From Roseibium album (GTDB lineage Bacteria > Pseudomonadota > Alphaproteobacteria > Rhizobiales > Stappiaceae), in contig NZ_CXWE01000001.1 of the NCBI RefSeq assembly GCF_001404515.1, positions 558,001 through 622,000 of the forward strand: a DNA stretch of 64,000 nt, given 5' to 3'. The position numbers and the translations under genes are program-made. A model generated the notes under the pieces. It was not told the origin of the DNA. It saw only the letters and a program-made list of their open reading frames with translations, and ran no database searches. Shown in pieces: positions 26,879 to 37,044 of this stretch. The number at the start of each line of letters is the position of its first letter. Within the stretch, counting starts at the first letter, position 1.

Positions 26879-28132
26879 ATGAAGAAGCAACTCCTGGCCG
26901 CAGTATCAGCGGCTGCATTTCTATCGACAGGTGCCGCATATGCGGCTGACCCACTGAAAGTCGGTGTTCTGGCCACGTTGGAGGGAACATATACGGTTTT
27001 GGGTGAAGATGGTGTCCGCGGGCTAAGAACCGCGCTGGCCGTCAAGGGTGAAAAAGCCGGTGGCCGTGACCTCGAGCTGATCATTCAGTCTACCGATGCC
27101 TCGCCGGACAGCGCCGTGCGCGGCGCGCGTAAACTGGTTGAACAGGACAAGGTGGACATCGTCATCGGTCCGCTCTCGGGCTCTGAAGGTATCGCGATCC
27201 GCGATTATTCCAAGACCCAGCCCCAGGTCACATTCCTGAATGGCATTTCCGGTGCGCAGGAAACAACCTATGTGACGCCGTCCGATAACTTCTTCAGGTT
27301 CAACACGGATGGTGCCCAATGGTCTGCTGGACTTGGCGATTACGTCTTCAATGACAAGGGTTGGAAATCCGTTGCCACCATCGGCGAGGATTATTCCTTC
27401 ATCTATACGCAGGTCTTCGGATTTGCGCTGGAATATTGCCAGGCGGGTGGTGAAATCACCGACCGGTTCTGGGTTCCGCTCGGAACAAAGGACTTCGGCT
27501 CGATCATCGCTTCACTTCCGGATGATGTTGACGCGATCTATCTTGGCCTGGGTGGCGGTGATGCCGTCAACTTCCTGAACCAGTATCAGCAGGCAGGTGG
27601 CGATGCCAACCTGATTGGCGGATCCATTATGGTTGATGGCACCGTCCTGAACTCCAAAGGCGACGCGAAAAAGGCTCTGATTGGAACGCCGTCTTCCGGA
27701 CCACAGGCTGACACCTGGGACGACGAAGGCTGGCAGGCATATGTAAAAGCCTACCAGGATGCATTCCCGCCCGATCAACGCTTCCCGAGCCCGTCACTTC
27801 TGGCAACCGGTTATTACAACGCCACGACCGCTGCAATGACCTGCCTTGATGAAGTTGGCGGTGATCTTTCCGACGGACATGCGGGTTTCCGTGCTTGCCT
27901 GAGCAATCTTGAGCTGGATGCTCCGAATGGCAAGATCACTCTCGATGGCAACCGTCAGGCAATTGGTGCCAACTTCGTCTCCGAAGTTGTCGAACTGGAC
28001 GACGGTTCGCTTGTGACCAAGCTGGTGAAGATCAAGGACAATGTACCGCAGACACTCGGCATTGATCCCGATGTTTTTGCAAAGATCGGCCTCCCAAGCC
28101 GCGATGTGCCTGAGTGTAAGACCTCTTACTGA
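26879..28132 (+). CDS. Branched-chain-amino-acid-type ABC transporter substrate-binding protein
   Basis: 417 residues with signal peptide (MKKQLLAAVSAAAF; cleavage after AYA). Type I periplasmic binding fold, LivJ/LivK family: LKVGVLATLEGTYTVLGEDG at the mature N-terminus, GPLSGSEG and AYQDAFPPDQRFPS further on. Such proteins often bind aromatic acids, amides or nucleobase-like compounds rather than amino acids. The matching permeases and ATPases lie at 31988-37042, separated by two dehydrogenase-like genes and a regulator. Followed by a strong stem-loop. Confidence 0.9.
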   Translation: MKKQLLAAVSAAAFLSTGAAYAADPLKVGVLATLEGTYTVLGEDGVRGLRTALAVKGEKAGGRDLELIIQSTDASPDSAVRGARKLVEQDKVDIVIGPLSGSEGIAIRDYSKTQPQVTFLNGISGAQETTYVTPSDNFFRFNTDGAQWSAGLGDYVFNDKGWKSVATIGEDYSFIYTQVFGFALEYCQAGGEITDRFWVPLGTKDFGSIIASLPDDVDAIYLGLGGGDAVNFLNQYQQAGGDANLIGGSIMVDGTVLNSKGDAKKALIGTPSSGPQADTWDDEGWQAYVKAYQDAFPPDQRFPSPSLLATGYYNATTAAMTCLDEVGGDLSDGHAGFRACLSNLELDAPNGKITLDGNRQAIGANFVSEVVELDDGSLVTKLVKIKDNVPQTLGIDPDVFAKIGLPSRDVPECKTSY

Positions 28133-28140
28133 TGGCCACT

Positions 28141-28168
28141 GCACCGGGCAGAGCACTCTGCCCGGTGC
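28141..28168 (+). terminator. Strong hairpin after the Liv-type binding protein
   Basis: Perfect 13-bp stem GCACCGGGCAGAG/CTCTGCCCGGTGC with loop CA, 8 bp after the stop codon. Only a short T-run (TTTT at 28175-28178) follows at a distance. It acts as a partial terminator or 3' stabiliser, probably lowering expression of the downstream enzymes relative to the binding protein. Confidence 0.7.
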
Positions 28169-28214
28169 CGACATGTTTTCACGCTCGATTACCGTGTTTT
28201 CTCGAGATCAGGCC

Positions 28215-29366
28215 ATGACGCTCATCACATACGTCACGCGAGTTCATTTCGCCGACGGCGTTTTGGAAGAAGCGCTTTGGTCCGAGATCGAAGTCAATCG
28301 CAAGAAACGTCCCCTGATCATCACCGATGATCATCATCTGAACAGTGAACTTTTTGAGCGATTGCTGGCCGGATTGCCCGTACGAACGTCCGTCGAGATT
28401 TTCAGCGATATCCCCGACATCCCGAACGAAACCGCCGCCAAGGATATTGCGACTGCGTTTCGGCGTTCAGATCGGGACCTTCTTATCGCCTTCGGGCGAA
28501 ACACGGCGATCGACCTTGCCAAGATTTCAAGAATCACGATTGCCCATTCCGAACCCCTGGAAACCTTTTCCTATGCCAGTGGCGGATCGAGACGCATAGG
28601 GACGACCTTGCCCGATCTTTATGCAATCCCGAGCATTCAGGGTTTTGGAGCAGCCGTGAGTGCCCATGCGCCTGTCATTCTGACGAGTGGCGAGCGCACC
28701 CGGCTCATGTGCAAGAAACTGGTGCCGACGGTGACAATCTGCGATCCGACGCTGACACTCGGCGCGGGCCGGATTGAAAGTGCCAGTGCCGGGGCGGATG
28801 CCATGGGCCGGTGTATTGAGGCCTATCTCTCGCCGGGGTTCAATCCACCGGCAGACGGGATAGCACTGGATGGGCTCGGACGCGTCATCGGCAACTTGCA
28901 CAAGGTGCTCACCGAAGACACTGTACAGGGCCGGCGGGAGCTTATGGCTGCCAGTTTGAACGGTGCATTGGCCTTGCAAAAAGGTCTTGGCGCGATTCAC
29001 GCGATAGGCTGCGCACTTGAAACAGTCGCCGGCAGGCGGCTTGATCCCGGCGCTCTCAGCAGATTGCTTCTGCCGGCGATCCTGCAATTCAATGCCGATG
29101 CCGCCCGGGACAAATACACAACGCTGAATCAGGTTCTCAAATCCGGAGAGAACAGAACGCCCGCCCGCAGCGTGGCTGATTTTCTTTATACCTTGCCGCT
29201 TCCTGAAAGCCTCGCCGAGATGGGCATAGACGAGGAAGAGATCCGGATCGCCGCCGATCTCGCTGCATCTGATCTTGCCGCGGTTCAAAGCCCGAGAGCC
29301 TTGAGCAGCCCGAGCCTGTTTGCGATCATGAAATCGGCTCTCTCGCGCGAATCCCGGGTGAATTGA
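28215..29366 (+). CDS. Iron-containing alcohol dehydrogenase-like protein, metal site degenerate
   Basis: 383 residues from ATG 28215 (ATG 28173 also in frame but within 5 bp of the hairpin). Overall fold of Fe-ADH/glycerol dehydrogenase type: NAD-domain region IAFGRNTAIDLAK, then GADAMGRCIEAY and IHAIGCALE. Of the four usual metal ligands (Asp, His, His, His) only Asp and one His survive: the His four after the Asp is Arg, and the HG-x-ANAILLP His is Pro. GGGS is FGRN and the PTTxGTGSE loop is not conserved. It may be a reductase with another mechanism or a non-catalytic relative. Overlaps the next gene by 1 bp. Confidence 0.75.
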   Translation: MTLITYVTRVHFADGVLEEALWSEIEVNRKKRPLIITDDHHLNSELFERLLAGLPVRTSVEIFSDIPDIPNETAAKDIATAFRRSDRDLLIAFGRNTAIDLAKISRITIAHSEPLETFSYASGGSRRIGTTLPDLYAIPSIQGFGAAVSAHAPVILTSGERTRLMCKKLVPTVTICDPTLTLGAGRIESASAGADAMGRCIEAYLSPGFNPPADGIALDGLGRVIGNLHKVLTEDTVQGRRELMAASLNGALALQKGLGAIHAIGCALETVAGRRLDPGALSRLLLPAILQFNADAARDKYTTLNQVLKSGENRTPARSVADFLYTLPLPESLAEMGIDEEEIRIAADLAASDLAAVQSPRALSSPSLFAIMKSALSRESRVN

Positions 29367-30796
29367 TGAAGCCACTTTTGATCGATGGTGCGTGGATCAC
29401 GACTTCACATGCCGAGGAAAACCGAAATCCTTCCAACACTGACGAGGTCATCGGTCTTTATGCCCATGCCGGCAGAGCGGAAACGCAGGCCGCAATAGAA
29501 GCTGCAAGACTGTCTTTCCCGGCCTGGGCGGCAAGCACACCGCAATTCAGGTTCGAAATCCTGAATAAGGTGGCAGACGAACTGACCTTGCGCAAATCCG
29601 AAATAGCGTCGCTTCTGTCCCGCGAGGAGGGAAAAACGCTTCGTGAAGGACTTCAGGAAACCGAGCGCGCGGCCAACATTTTCAGGTTCTTTGCAGGAGA
29701 GTGCCTTCGCCCTGCCGGAGATCTCATCCCCTCCGTCCGCCCAGACGTAAGCGTGGAAGTTACGCGTGAACCGCTCGGTGTCGTCGGGATCGTCACGCCC
29801 TGGAACTTCCCGCTGGCAATACCGAGCTGGAAGATTGCACCTGCTCTTTGTTACGGTAATACGGTCGTTTTCAAGCCCGCCGAACTCGTGCCGGGATGCG
29901 CCTGGGTCCTTGCGGAAATTCTTCACGGTACCGGTATTCCGAAGGGGGTCTTCAATCTGGTCACCGGCAAGGGCTCGGTTGTCGGGAATACGATGCTTTC
30001 AGCAAGAGACGTTGAGGCCGTTACTTTCACCGGTTCACAGGCGGTCGGGTCCCTTGTTGCTCAGGCCAGCATCAAGCACATGCGCAAGCTGCAGCTCGAA
30101 ATGGGCGGCAAGAACCCGCTTGTCGTGCTCGACGACGCGGACCTGGATCTTGCGGTCGACTGTGCGGTTGACGGAGCGTTTTATTCCACGGGCCAAAGAT
30201 GTACAGCGTCGTCACGCCTGATTGTAACCGAGGGGATCTACGGCAGGTTCATTGAGAAACTGACCGAAAAATGCAGGGGGTTGACGGTTGGCGATGCATT
30301 GGATCCCGCAACTGACATAGGTCCGGTCGCCAGTGCGTCACAACTGGCAACGGATATCGATTATATTGAGATTGCGCGTGCACAGGGTGGAAACCTGCGT
30401 TGCGGTGGCGACATCGTCAAGGGTCACAACCATGGCTATTTCCTGCAACCCGCCCTGTTCACCGACACCGACAACAACATGCGCATCAATCGCGAGGAAG
30501 TCTTCGGACCTGTTGCATCGGTCATTCGTGTTCGCGACTATGAAGAGGCTCTGGCAACGTCAAACGATACCGACTTCGGACTTTGCTCGGGCATCATGAC
30601 AACAAGTCTCAAGCACGCCGCACATTTTCGCAGGGAATCCCGTGCAGGCATGGTCATGGTGAACCTGCCAACGGCCGGGGTGGACTATCATGTACCTTTT
30701 GGTGGCCGAAAGGCATCAAGCTATGGTCCCCGGGAACAGGGGCGCTACGCAGCCGAGTTTTTCAGCACAGTAAAAACAAGTTATATTCGGCCCTGA
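29366..30796 (+). CDS. Aldehyde dehydrogenase (semialdehyde dehydrogenase type)
   Basis: 476 residues from ATG 29366. ALDH family: TPWNFPLAIPSWK, FTGSQAVGS, catalytic Glu in LEMGGKNP, nucleophile Cys in GQRCTASSR and EVFGPVAS. Closest in motif style to alpha-ketoglutarate-semialdehyde or succinate-semialdehyde dehydrogenases (IGPVAS, VNLPTAGVDYHVPFGG). Coupled to the Fe-ADH-like gene by a 1-bp overlap. Likely the oxidising step after the aldolase or other carbon-cleaving enzyme of this region; substrate not decided. Confidence 0.88.
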   Translation: MKPLLIDGAWITTSHAEENRNPSNTDEVIGLYAHAGRAETQAAIEAARLSFPAWAASTPQFRFEILNKVADELTLRKSEIASLLSREEGKTLREGLQETERAANIFRFFAGECLRPAGDLIPSVRPDVSVEVTREPLGVVGIVTPWNFPLAIPSWKIAPALCYGNTVVFKPAELVPGCAWVLAEILHGTGIPKGVFNLVTGKGSVVGNTMLSARDVEAVTFTGSQAVGSLVAQASIKHMRKLQLEMGGKNPLVVLDDADLDLAVDCAVDGAFYSTGQRCTASSRLIVTEGIYGRFIEKLTEKCRGLTVGDALDPATDIGPVASASQLATDIDYIEIARAQGGNLRCGGDIVKGHNHGYFLQPALFTDTDNNMRINREEVFGPVASVIRVRDYEEALATSNDTDFGLCSGIMTTSLKHAAHFRRESRAGMVMVNLPTAGVDYHVPFGGRKASSYGPREQGRYAAEFFSTVKTSYIRP

Positions 30797-30904
30797 TCGC
30801 TGCATTGCAGCATTTTCAAAAGTCTTTTTCCGTAACTCTAAGTCTCTTTGTGAGCCATACTGTCTTGCCAATATCGATTTTTACAGAGGATACTTAAAAG
30901 AAAA

Positions 30905-30922
30905 CGTTTACATCGATAAACG
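30905..30922. promoter_or_regulatory. Inverted repeat upstream of the AraC-type regulator
   Basis: CGTTTA-CATCGA-TAAACG, 6-bp arms with a 6-bp spacer, 25 bp before ATG 30947. The surrounding 150 bp is AT-rich. A candidate autoregulatory or LacI-like site; weak evidence by itself. Confidence 0.35.
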
Positions 30923-30946
30923 CGCAAATCATCGGGAGGAATGGTG

Positions 30947-31780
30947 ATGAGCGAAGCGATATCCGTCCACCACGGTGAATTCGGACGCGCGGCTCTTTAT
31001 AGGCTGGACAAACCGATCGTGACACACGCGCATCGGGAAGGTCATTTGATCTTCTATCTGAGCGGTGCGGAAGCCAGGGTCAGCGTATCCGACAAGTGGG
31101 TGCCTGCCGACCAGAATACCGGTGTGGCCGTCAGCCCGTGGGAACAGCACAGCTTTCATCCGAAAACTGAAGCCAATGCGGAGGCATGTCTGTGCCTCGT
31201 GCTCTATATCAAACCGATCTGGTTTCTTGAAAACAGCCAATCTGCGGAATTTGCCCTGAATTTCGGTAGCTCGCACATCGCGATGACACCCGACGTCATG
31301 AATTGGGTCAAACGCTTGACCTCGCTGCTTCTGGACGGCGGCAATGATCACCTTTTCGACGGGTATCTCTATCGCACAACAATGCAGTGCTTCGAACAAT
31401 CCTGGCGCAATGCGGATCGCAATTCGGTGCTGGAAGACAGCAAGCGCCGCTTTACCGATTATCGTGTGCGTCGGTCTTTGCGCCTGATGCAGGAGAATTA
31501 CACCGAAGAAGTCGAGGTGGAATGGCTGGCCCGTGAAGTCGGGCTGTCTCGGCCCCATTTTTTCAAGCTTTTCAAGAAGCAGATGGGTATCACTCCCAAT
31601 CTCTACTTGAATACGCTGCGCGCCGAACAGGCGATTTCGGACCTGATGACGACCGACAAATCGGTCACGGAAATCAGCTACGATTTGGGGTTCTCGTCAC
31701 AGGCAAGCTTTACACGCTTCTTCTCTTCCAACGTTGGAATTCCGCCAAGCGACTACCGCCGTGTCGCCCACGTCGAGTAG
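30947..31780 (+). CDS. AraC-family transcriptional regulator
   Basis: 277 residues. Start ATG 30947 gives a 6-nt gap after GGGAGGA; ATG 30941 is too close to it. N-terminal cupin-like sensing domain (VTHAHREGHLIFYLSG), C-terminal double HTH (about 175-272: VEWLAREVGLSRPHFFKLFKKQ and VTEISYDLGFSSQASFTRFF). It stands between the binding-protein/dehydrogenase genes and the long transporter-hydroxylase operon, so it is the likely pathway regulator. Inducer unknown. Confidence 0.9.
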   Translation: MSEAISVHHGEFGRAALYRLDKPIVTHAHREGHLIFYLSGAEARVSVSDKWVPADQNTGVAVSPWEQHSFHPKTEANAEACLCLVLYIKPIWFLENSQSAEFALNFGSSHIAMTPDVMNWVKRLTSLLLDGGNDHLFDGYLYRTTMQCFEQSWRNADRNSVLEDSKRRFTDYRVRRSLRLMQENYTEEVEVEWLAREVGLSRPHFFKLFKKQMGITPNLYLNTLRAEQAISDLMTTDKSVTEISYDLGFSSQASFTRFFSSNVGIPPSDYRRVAHVE

Positions 31781-31987
31781 CGCCCGCTTACCAGGTCGCG
31801 TCTGCATTCAATAATGCCGATGATGGGCCATCCGAGAAGACTATCGGGTACGCCGATTTCCGAACTTAAGCCGTAGCCTTTTCCCGAGAGCGAAAGACTT
31901 TGTCGTCAACAGCGCTTTGGGAGGATGTCGCGCTATGCGGCAATTTGAAGACAACACCGGGGATGGTCGGATCTGCGAGGACCGCAC

Positions 31988-33001
31988 ATGAGGAACTTTG
32001 CGTCCCGACATCCTGGCTGGTCGATCGTCATTCTGCTGGTAGCTGCCGCGCTGATCTGGTCGATTTTCGCAATCTGGCCGAAAGGTCTGGTCGATGTGAT
32101 CGGCCGCAAGAAAGTGTTTCTCAACGCCCTGTTCAACGGCATCACGCTCGGTGGCCTCTACTTTCTTGTCGCCAGTGGTTTCACGCTCATCTTCGGTCTC
32201 ATGCGCAATGTCAATCTTGCGCACGGCTCCCTTTACCTGCTTGGTGGGTACATCGGTTATTTCGTTGCCTCGTCAACGGGTTATTGGCTCCTTGCCTTTC
32301 CCGTTGCGTTTGTCCTCGTAGCTGCCGTCGGCATCCTGATGCAGATATTCATCTTCCGCCGGATGGAGGGGCAGGACCTCAGGCAAACGCTTGTAACGAT
32401 CGGAATCTCCATCGTGATGGCGGACTTGATGCTTTGGGGCTTCGGCGGAGATTTCTACAACATCACGCCGCCCAGCTGGTTGAGCGGCCCGATGGAAACA
32501 CTCCTGGTGACCGGCGTGAAGCGATCGTCGGGTGACCTCATCTACCTGAAGTATCCGGTTGTTCGGGTCGTTATTTTTCTTGCCTCGGTGGTCATAGGAA
32601 TAGCCATGTGGCTGATCTTGAACCGCACGCAGATTGGCATGATGATCCGGGCTGGGGTCGATGACAGGGACATGTTGTCGGCAACAGGCGCCCGCATCCA
32701 GCTCGTCTTTGTCGGAGTGTTCGCATTCGGGGCAGGCCTCGCGGGTATCGCAGGTGTCGTGGGAGGGACTTTCCAGTCCGTGGCGCCTGGCGAAGACATA
32801 AGGTTTCTGCTGGCATCGCTTGTCGTTGTGATCGTCGGTGGCATGGGGTCGATCACGGGAGCCGCGCTGGGAGCGCTGCTGATCGGTCTCGCCGAACAGT
32901 TCGGATCGGTCTATTTCCCGACTTATGCGGTCGTTCTGACCTTCCTGATCATGGTGCTCGTTCTTGCGTTCCGGCCCCAGGGCCTCATGGGGAGATCCTG
33001 A
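31988..33001 (+). CDS. Branched-chain-type ABC transporter permease (LivH family)
   Basis: 337 residues, about eight membrane segments, LivH family (NALFNGITLGGLYFLVASGFTLIFGLMRNVNLAHG, GGMGSITGA). ATG 31988 follows GAGGA. First gene of a tightly packed operon running to 52402. With the neighbouring LivM, LivG and LivF-fusion it completes an importer for the ligand of the binding protein encoded at 26879. Confidence 0.9.
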   Translation: MRNFASRHPGWSIVILLVAAALIWSIFAIWPKGLVDVIGRKKVFLNALFNGITLGGLYFLVASGFTLIFGLMRNVNLAHGSLYLLGGYIGYFVASSTGYWLLAFPVAFVLVAAVGILMQIFIFRRMEGQDLRQTLVTIGISIVMADLMLWGFGGDFYNITPPSWLSGPMETLLVTGVKRSSGDLIYLKYPVVRVVIFLASVVIGIAMWLILNRTQIGMMIRAGVDDRDMLSATGARIQLVFVGVFAFGAGLAGIAGVVGGTFQSVAPGEDIRFLLASLVVVIVGGMGSITGAALGALLIGLAEQFGSVYFPTYAVVLTFLIMVLVLAFRPQGLMGRS

Positions 33002-33004
33002 CCC

Positions 33005-34072
33005 ATGGCGATAACGGAATCCAATACGCTCCCACGAACAAATAGCGGCCAGCGCAAGGTCTGGTTCGAACGCATACCTGCGAGCTATTGGGTGGTTGGC
33101 ATTGCCCTGTTGATAATGCCCGCATTCGCAAGTGATTTTGCACTCTATCAGGTGTTTGGCTGGACGTTCATTCTCGGCATGATTTCGCTCAGCCTGATGT
33201 TCCTTGGCGGCTATGGCGGCATGGTAAGCCTTGTTCAGATGTCGATTGCAGGCCTGGCCGGATACATGGTCGCAATATTCGGTGACAGTGCGATCACCGA
33301 CATCAGCATGGGCTGGCCATGGTATATCGCAATTCCGCTTGCGCTGATTGTGGCGATGCTCTTCGGTACGATTGTCGGATCCCTCGCCGTGCGGACCGAA
33401 GGCATCTACACAATCATGATCACGCTTGCCGTTGCAGCGGCATTCTTCTACTTCACCCGCCAGAACTATATCATATTCAACGGATTTTCCGGATTTAACG
33501 GTGTGCTTCCACCAGAGCTATTCGGGGTCGACTGGCGGCAAAGCAAGCCCTTTTATTACCTCACTCTGTTTTGGGCGGCAGTCGCCTATTTTTCAGTGCT
33601 CTATGTATCGCGGGCACCATTCGGGCTTGCACTGCAAGGTGTCAGGGATAACCCCCGCCGCATGGCTGCGCTGGGATACAGCGTCAATGCGCACAGAATT
33701 GCTGCCTACGCATTCGCCGCACTCATCGCGGGCACTGGTGGCATTTTGCTGACATGGCAATCCGCACAGATTTCACCGGGCACGGCCGGGATCGGGCCAG
33801 CGATCGACATTCTTGTGATTGCAGTCATTGGTGGCATGAGACGCCCGGCCGGTCCGTTCATCGGCGCCTTCATATATGTTTTGTTGAAGACCTTTGCCAT
33901 CGACGTCCTGCTTTCCGTCGGGTTGAGCGGAGAGCGATTTCAGTTGCTGATTGGCCTGGGTTTTCTGGCGATCGTCTTCTTCTCGCCTGATGGACTGCTC
34001 GGTCTCTGGGATCGCTGGCAGGAGTTCCGCAAACGCGACCCGCTTCTCGATCGCGGGGAGGGTCCGCTTTGA
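33005..34072 (+). CDS. Branched-chain-type ABC transporter permease (LivM family)
   Basis: 355 residues, polytopic, LivM family: LSLMFLGGYGGMVSLVQMSIAGLAGY near residues 62-85, and VIGGMRRPAGPFIGAF near the C-terminus. ATG is 3 bp after the livH-type stop. It forms the second half of the membrane channel. Confidence 0.9.
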   Translation: MAITESNTLPRTNSGQRKVWFERIPASYWVVGIALLIMPAFASDFALYQVFGWTFILGMISLSLMFLGGYGGMVSLVQMSIAGLAGYMVAIFGDSAITDISMGWPWYIAIPLALIVAMLFGTIVGSLAVRTEGIYTIMITLAVAAAFFYFTRQNYIIFNGFSGFNGVLPPELFGVDWRQSKPFYYLTLFWAAVAYFSVLYVSRAPFGLALQGVRDNPRRMAALGYSVNAHRIAAYAFAALIAGTGGILLTWQSAQISPGTAGIGPAIDILVIAVIGGMRRPAGPFIGAFIYVLLKTFAIDVLLSVGLSGERFQLLIGLGFLAIVFFSPDGLLGLWDRWQEFRKRDPLLDRGEGPL

Positions 34073-34884
34073 CACTGCTTGATCGTGCGACATCATCAGT
34101 TTCAGACCGCCTGAGTGCCACGGGCACGGCCAACGCGCTCGAGCTTCGCCAAGTCAGCAAGATGTTCGGCGCGCTGGTTGCGCTTGCCGACATCGACATG
34201 ATCGTCAAACCGGGAGAGCGGCGTGCCGTTCTCGGGTCCAATGGCGCAGGCAAAACGACACTTTTCAACTGCATAACCGGTGACTTTGCACCGACGACCG
34301 GATCGATCCGGTTTTTTGGCGAGGAAGTTGCCGCCTTTCCTGCCCAGGAGCGTATCAGGCGCGGTTTGCGCCGGACCTATCAGATCTCGTTGCTGTTTGC
34401 AGGATTGAGTGTCCTCGACAATGTCTATCTGGCTTGTTGTGGCGTTTCGCGCGGCCGGTTTTCATTCATTCGACCTGGACGCGATGATGCGTTGATGGCG
34501 AGTGCTGAAAGCCTTGTCCAGGTGGTGCATCTGGACGATGTGCGTGAAACGAAGGTCGAGGACCTTTCCTATGGGCAGCAACGCCAGCTCGAGATTGCCA
34601 TGGCACTGTCCGGGGCTCCGCGCTTCATTCTGTTCGACGAACCTGCAGCCGGCCTGTCCCCGACCGAGCGCCGCGAACTGATTGACATTCTCACCGGCCT
34701 GCCGAGCCACATGGGTTTTATCATCATCGAACACGATATGGATGTTGCCCTGAGGGTCGCTGAATCCGTAACGATGATGCACAACGGCCGGATCTTCAAG
34801 GAAGGCAAACCTGCCGAAATTGAAGACGATGAAGAGGTCCAGGCGCTTTACCTTGGTGGCGAAGAGGGGCTTGGGCATGGTTGA
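34069..34884 (+). CDS. Branched-chain-type ABC transporter ATP-binding protein (LivG family)
   Basis: 271 residues with TTG start at 34069, supported by GGGGAGGG 7 nt upstream and a stop-start overlap. ABC ATPase: Walker [10 protein letters not shown], signature variant LSYGQQRQ, Walker B FILFDEP, switch His in IIEHDM. The LivG-type C-terminus ends at ALYLGG. Overlaps the LivF fusion by 8 bp. Confidence 0.9.
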   Translation: MTLLDRATSSVSDRLSATGTANALELRQVSKMFGALVALADIDMIVKPGERRAVLGSNGAGKTTLFNCITGDFAPTTGSIRFFGEEVAAFPAQERIRRGLRRTYQISLLFAGLSVLDNVYLACCGVSRGRFSFIRPGRDDALMASAESLVQVVHLDDVRETKVEDLSYGQQRQLEIAMALSGAPRFILFDEPAAGLSPTERRELIDILTGLPSHMGFIIIEHDMDVALRVAESVTMMHNGRIFKEGKPAEIEDDEEVQALYLGGEEGLGHG

Positions 34885-37042
34885 TCGCACCGCACCTGCG
34901 CTCGAAATCAGGGACCTGAATGTCTATTACGGTCATTCGCACGCGCTTCAGGGTGTCGACCTGACGCTGGACCATGGGGTTTTGTCCGTTGTTGGACGAA
35001 ATGGCATGGGCAAGACGACCACCTGCAAGGCCATTATGGGCCTCGTGCCGGTTGCGTCCGGCACAATCAGCTTGTCCGGCCGCAGTCTTGCGGGCCTTGG
35101 ACCGGCAGAAATCGCCCGGCTCGGCGTTGGCTATGTTCCGCAAGGCCGCCGTTTGTGGCAATCCCTGACCGTTGATGAGCACCTCAAACTGGTGGCACGC
35201 CGCGGAGGTGACTGGACGCCTGAACGTGTCTATTCGGTCTTTCCCAGACTGGCTGAGCGCCGATCGAACGGAGGGGCACAGCTCTCCGGTGGTGAACAGC
35301 AGATGCTGGCGATCGGTCGTGCGCTTCTTCTCAATCCCAGACTTCTCGTCATGGATGAGCCTACCGAAGGACTGGCGCCCGTCATCGTCAATCAGGTGGC
35401 CGAAATGCTGGTGCGTCTCGGGCAGGAAGGCGACATTGATGTGCTCGTGATCGAGCAGAACATCGGTGTTGCCTGCGCGGTCGCCGATCAGGTGGCGATC
35501 ATGGTCAACGGCAAGATCAACCGGATCATGTCGTCGACACAACTTGCTGCTGACAGGGATCTCCAGCAGGCGCTTCTCGGTGTCGGACGTCACGCTCATG
35601 ACGAGACGCCGGCGCCCTCAAGAACCCAGGAAGCTGAAACGGACCTTGCCAGGCCCTCATCCGTGCGTCGGATCTATCTGTCCAACCCGAAGGTCCCGAC
35701 ACGCTGGTCAAAACCGGTTCCGGTCAGGGTGCTCGAAAGTTCTGCTCGTACGAGCACGGCATCTGATGCGCTGTCCGCGAATGTGATGCCTTTGTCCGCT
35801 CAGCGTTCCAGAGCGGGGGCAAAGGTCTATGTCGCTGGAACGCTAGATACGAAGGGTGCTGAACTCCGCTATATGCGTGACATCCTGAAAGCGGAAAACC
35901 TGACGGTGCAGCTGATCGATCTTTCGACGAGCGGCAAACCCTCCGGTGCCGAAGTTCCGCCTCACGCCATTGCAGCATTTCATCCGCGTGGAGCGAGCGG
36001 CGTCTTTACCGGTGATCGTGGCACTGCCGTCGCGGCCATGACCCTGGCATTTGAGCGATGGATGAAGGTGCAGTCAGACGTTGCCGGGATTATTTCCGCC
36101 GGAGGATCCGGTGGGACGGCCCTGGTTACTCCGGCCATGAGGATGTTGCCGGTCGGTGTGCCGAAAATCATGATCTCGACGGTCGCGAGTGGCAATGTCG
36201 AACAGTATGTTGGCCCCTCGGACATCATGATGCTGCATTCGGTGGCCGATGTTCAGGGCCTCAATTCCATAACCCGGGAAGTGCTTGGAAACGGTGCGGG
36301 TGCGCTTGCCGGAGCAGTGAAGGCGCGTTCGAAGCGCAAACCGATCCTGGATGCGAAGCCCGCAGTCGGGCTCACGATGTTCGGGGTCACGACACCATGC
36401 GTACAAACGGTTACGGCGGCACTCGAGGACGATTTTGATTGTCTGGTCTTTCATGCCACCGGCGTGGGCGGCCGGTCGATGGAAAAACTCATGGACAGCG
36501 GCATGCTGACTGCTGTGATCGACCTCACGACGACCGAAGTCTGCGACATGATCGCCGGTGGTGTGTTCGCCGCCAACGAGGACCGCTTCGGCGCTTCTAT
36601 CCGTGCCGGTGTGCCTTACATCGGCGCCTGCGGTGCGCTCGACATGGTCAATTTCAATGCGCCTGACACCGTGCCGGAGAAATATCGCGGGCGGACGTTC
36701 TACGAGCACAATCCGCAGATCACGCTGATGCGGACCACTGTCGAGGAAAACGTCGAAATGGGACGCTGGATCGGCCAGCGTCTCAATGAAATGACCGCAC
36801 CCGTCCGCTTCTTCCTGCCGGAAGGCGGCGTGTCACTTCTCGATGCCCCGGGAATGGCTTTCCATGATCCGGCCGCCGACGAAGCGCTTTTCAGATCCCT
36901 TGAAGACACCGTGCGCCGGACAAGCGAGCGCAGGCTGATCAGGGTGCCACACAATATCAACGACCCTGAATTCGCAGACCTGATCGTCTCGACGTTCCGG
37001 GGATTTCATTCAAGCCGGCGCAGCCGAGCAGCAGGAGATTGA
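34877..37042 (+). CDS. LivF-type ABC ATPase fused to a Tm-1-like (UPF0261) domain
   Basis: 721 residues, about three times a normal LivF. Residues 1-240 are a complete ABC ATPase: Walker [10 protein letters not shown] (40-48), LSGGE (136-140), Walker B LLVMDEP, IEQN. A linker of about 75 residues follows. Residues ~315-710 are a Tm-1-like/UPF0261 domain starting [16 protein letters not shown], with [19 protein letters not shown] and [14 protein letters not shown]. Reading is continuous with no stop at the junction, so the fusion is real here. In plant Tm-1 the UPF0261 part is joined to a TIM barrel like the next gene product. Function in the transporter unknown. Confidence 0.88.
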   Translation: MVDRTAPALEIRDLNVYYGHSHALQGVDLTLDHGVLSVVGRNGMGKTTTCKAIMGLVPVASGTISLSGRSLAGLGPAEIARLGVGYVPQGRRLWQSLTVDEHLKLVARRGGDWTPERVYSVFPRLAERRSNGGAQLSGGEQQMLAIGRALLLNPRLLVMDEPTEGLAPVIVNQVAEMLVRLGQEGDIDVLVIEQNIGVACAVADQVAIMVNGKINRIMSSTQLAADRDLQQALLGVGRHAHDETPAPSRTQEAETDLARPSSVRRIYLSNPKVPTRWSKPVPVRVLESSARTSTASDALSANVMPLSAQRSRAGAKVYVAGTLDTKGAELRYMRDILKAENLTVQLIDLSTSGKPSGAEVPPHAIAAFHPRGASGVFTGDRGTAVAAMTLAFERWMKVQSDVAGIISAGGSGGTALVTPAMRMLPVGVPKIMISTVASGNVEQYVGPSDIMMLHSVADVQGLNSITREVLGNGAGALAGAVKARSKRKPILDAKPAVGLTMFGVTTPCVQTVTAALEDDFDCLVFHATGVGGRSMEKLMDSGMLTAVIDLTTTEVCDMIAGGVFAANEDRFGASIRAGVPYIGACGALDMVNFNAPDTVPEKYRGRTFYEHNPQITLMRTTVEENVEMGRWIGQRLNEMTAPVRFFLPEGGVSLLDAPGMAFHDPAADEALFRSLEDTVRRTSERRLIRVPHNINDPEFADLIVSTFRGFHSSRRSRAAGD

Positions 37043-37044
37043 GC

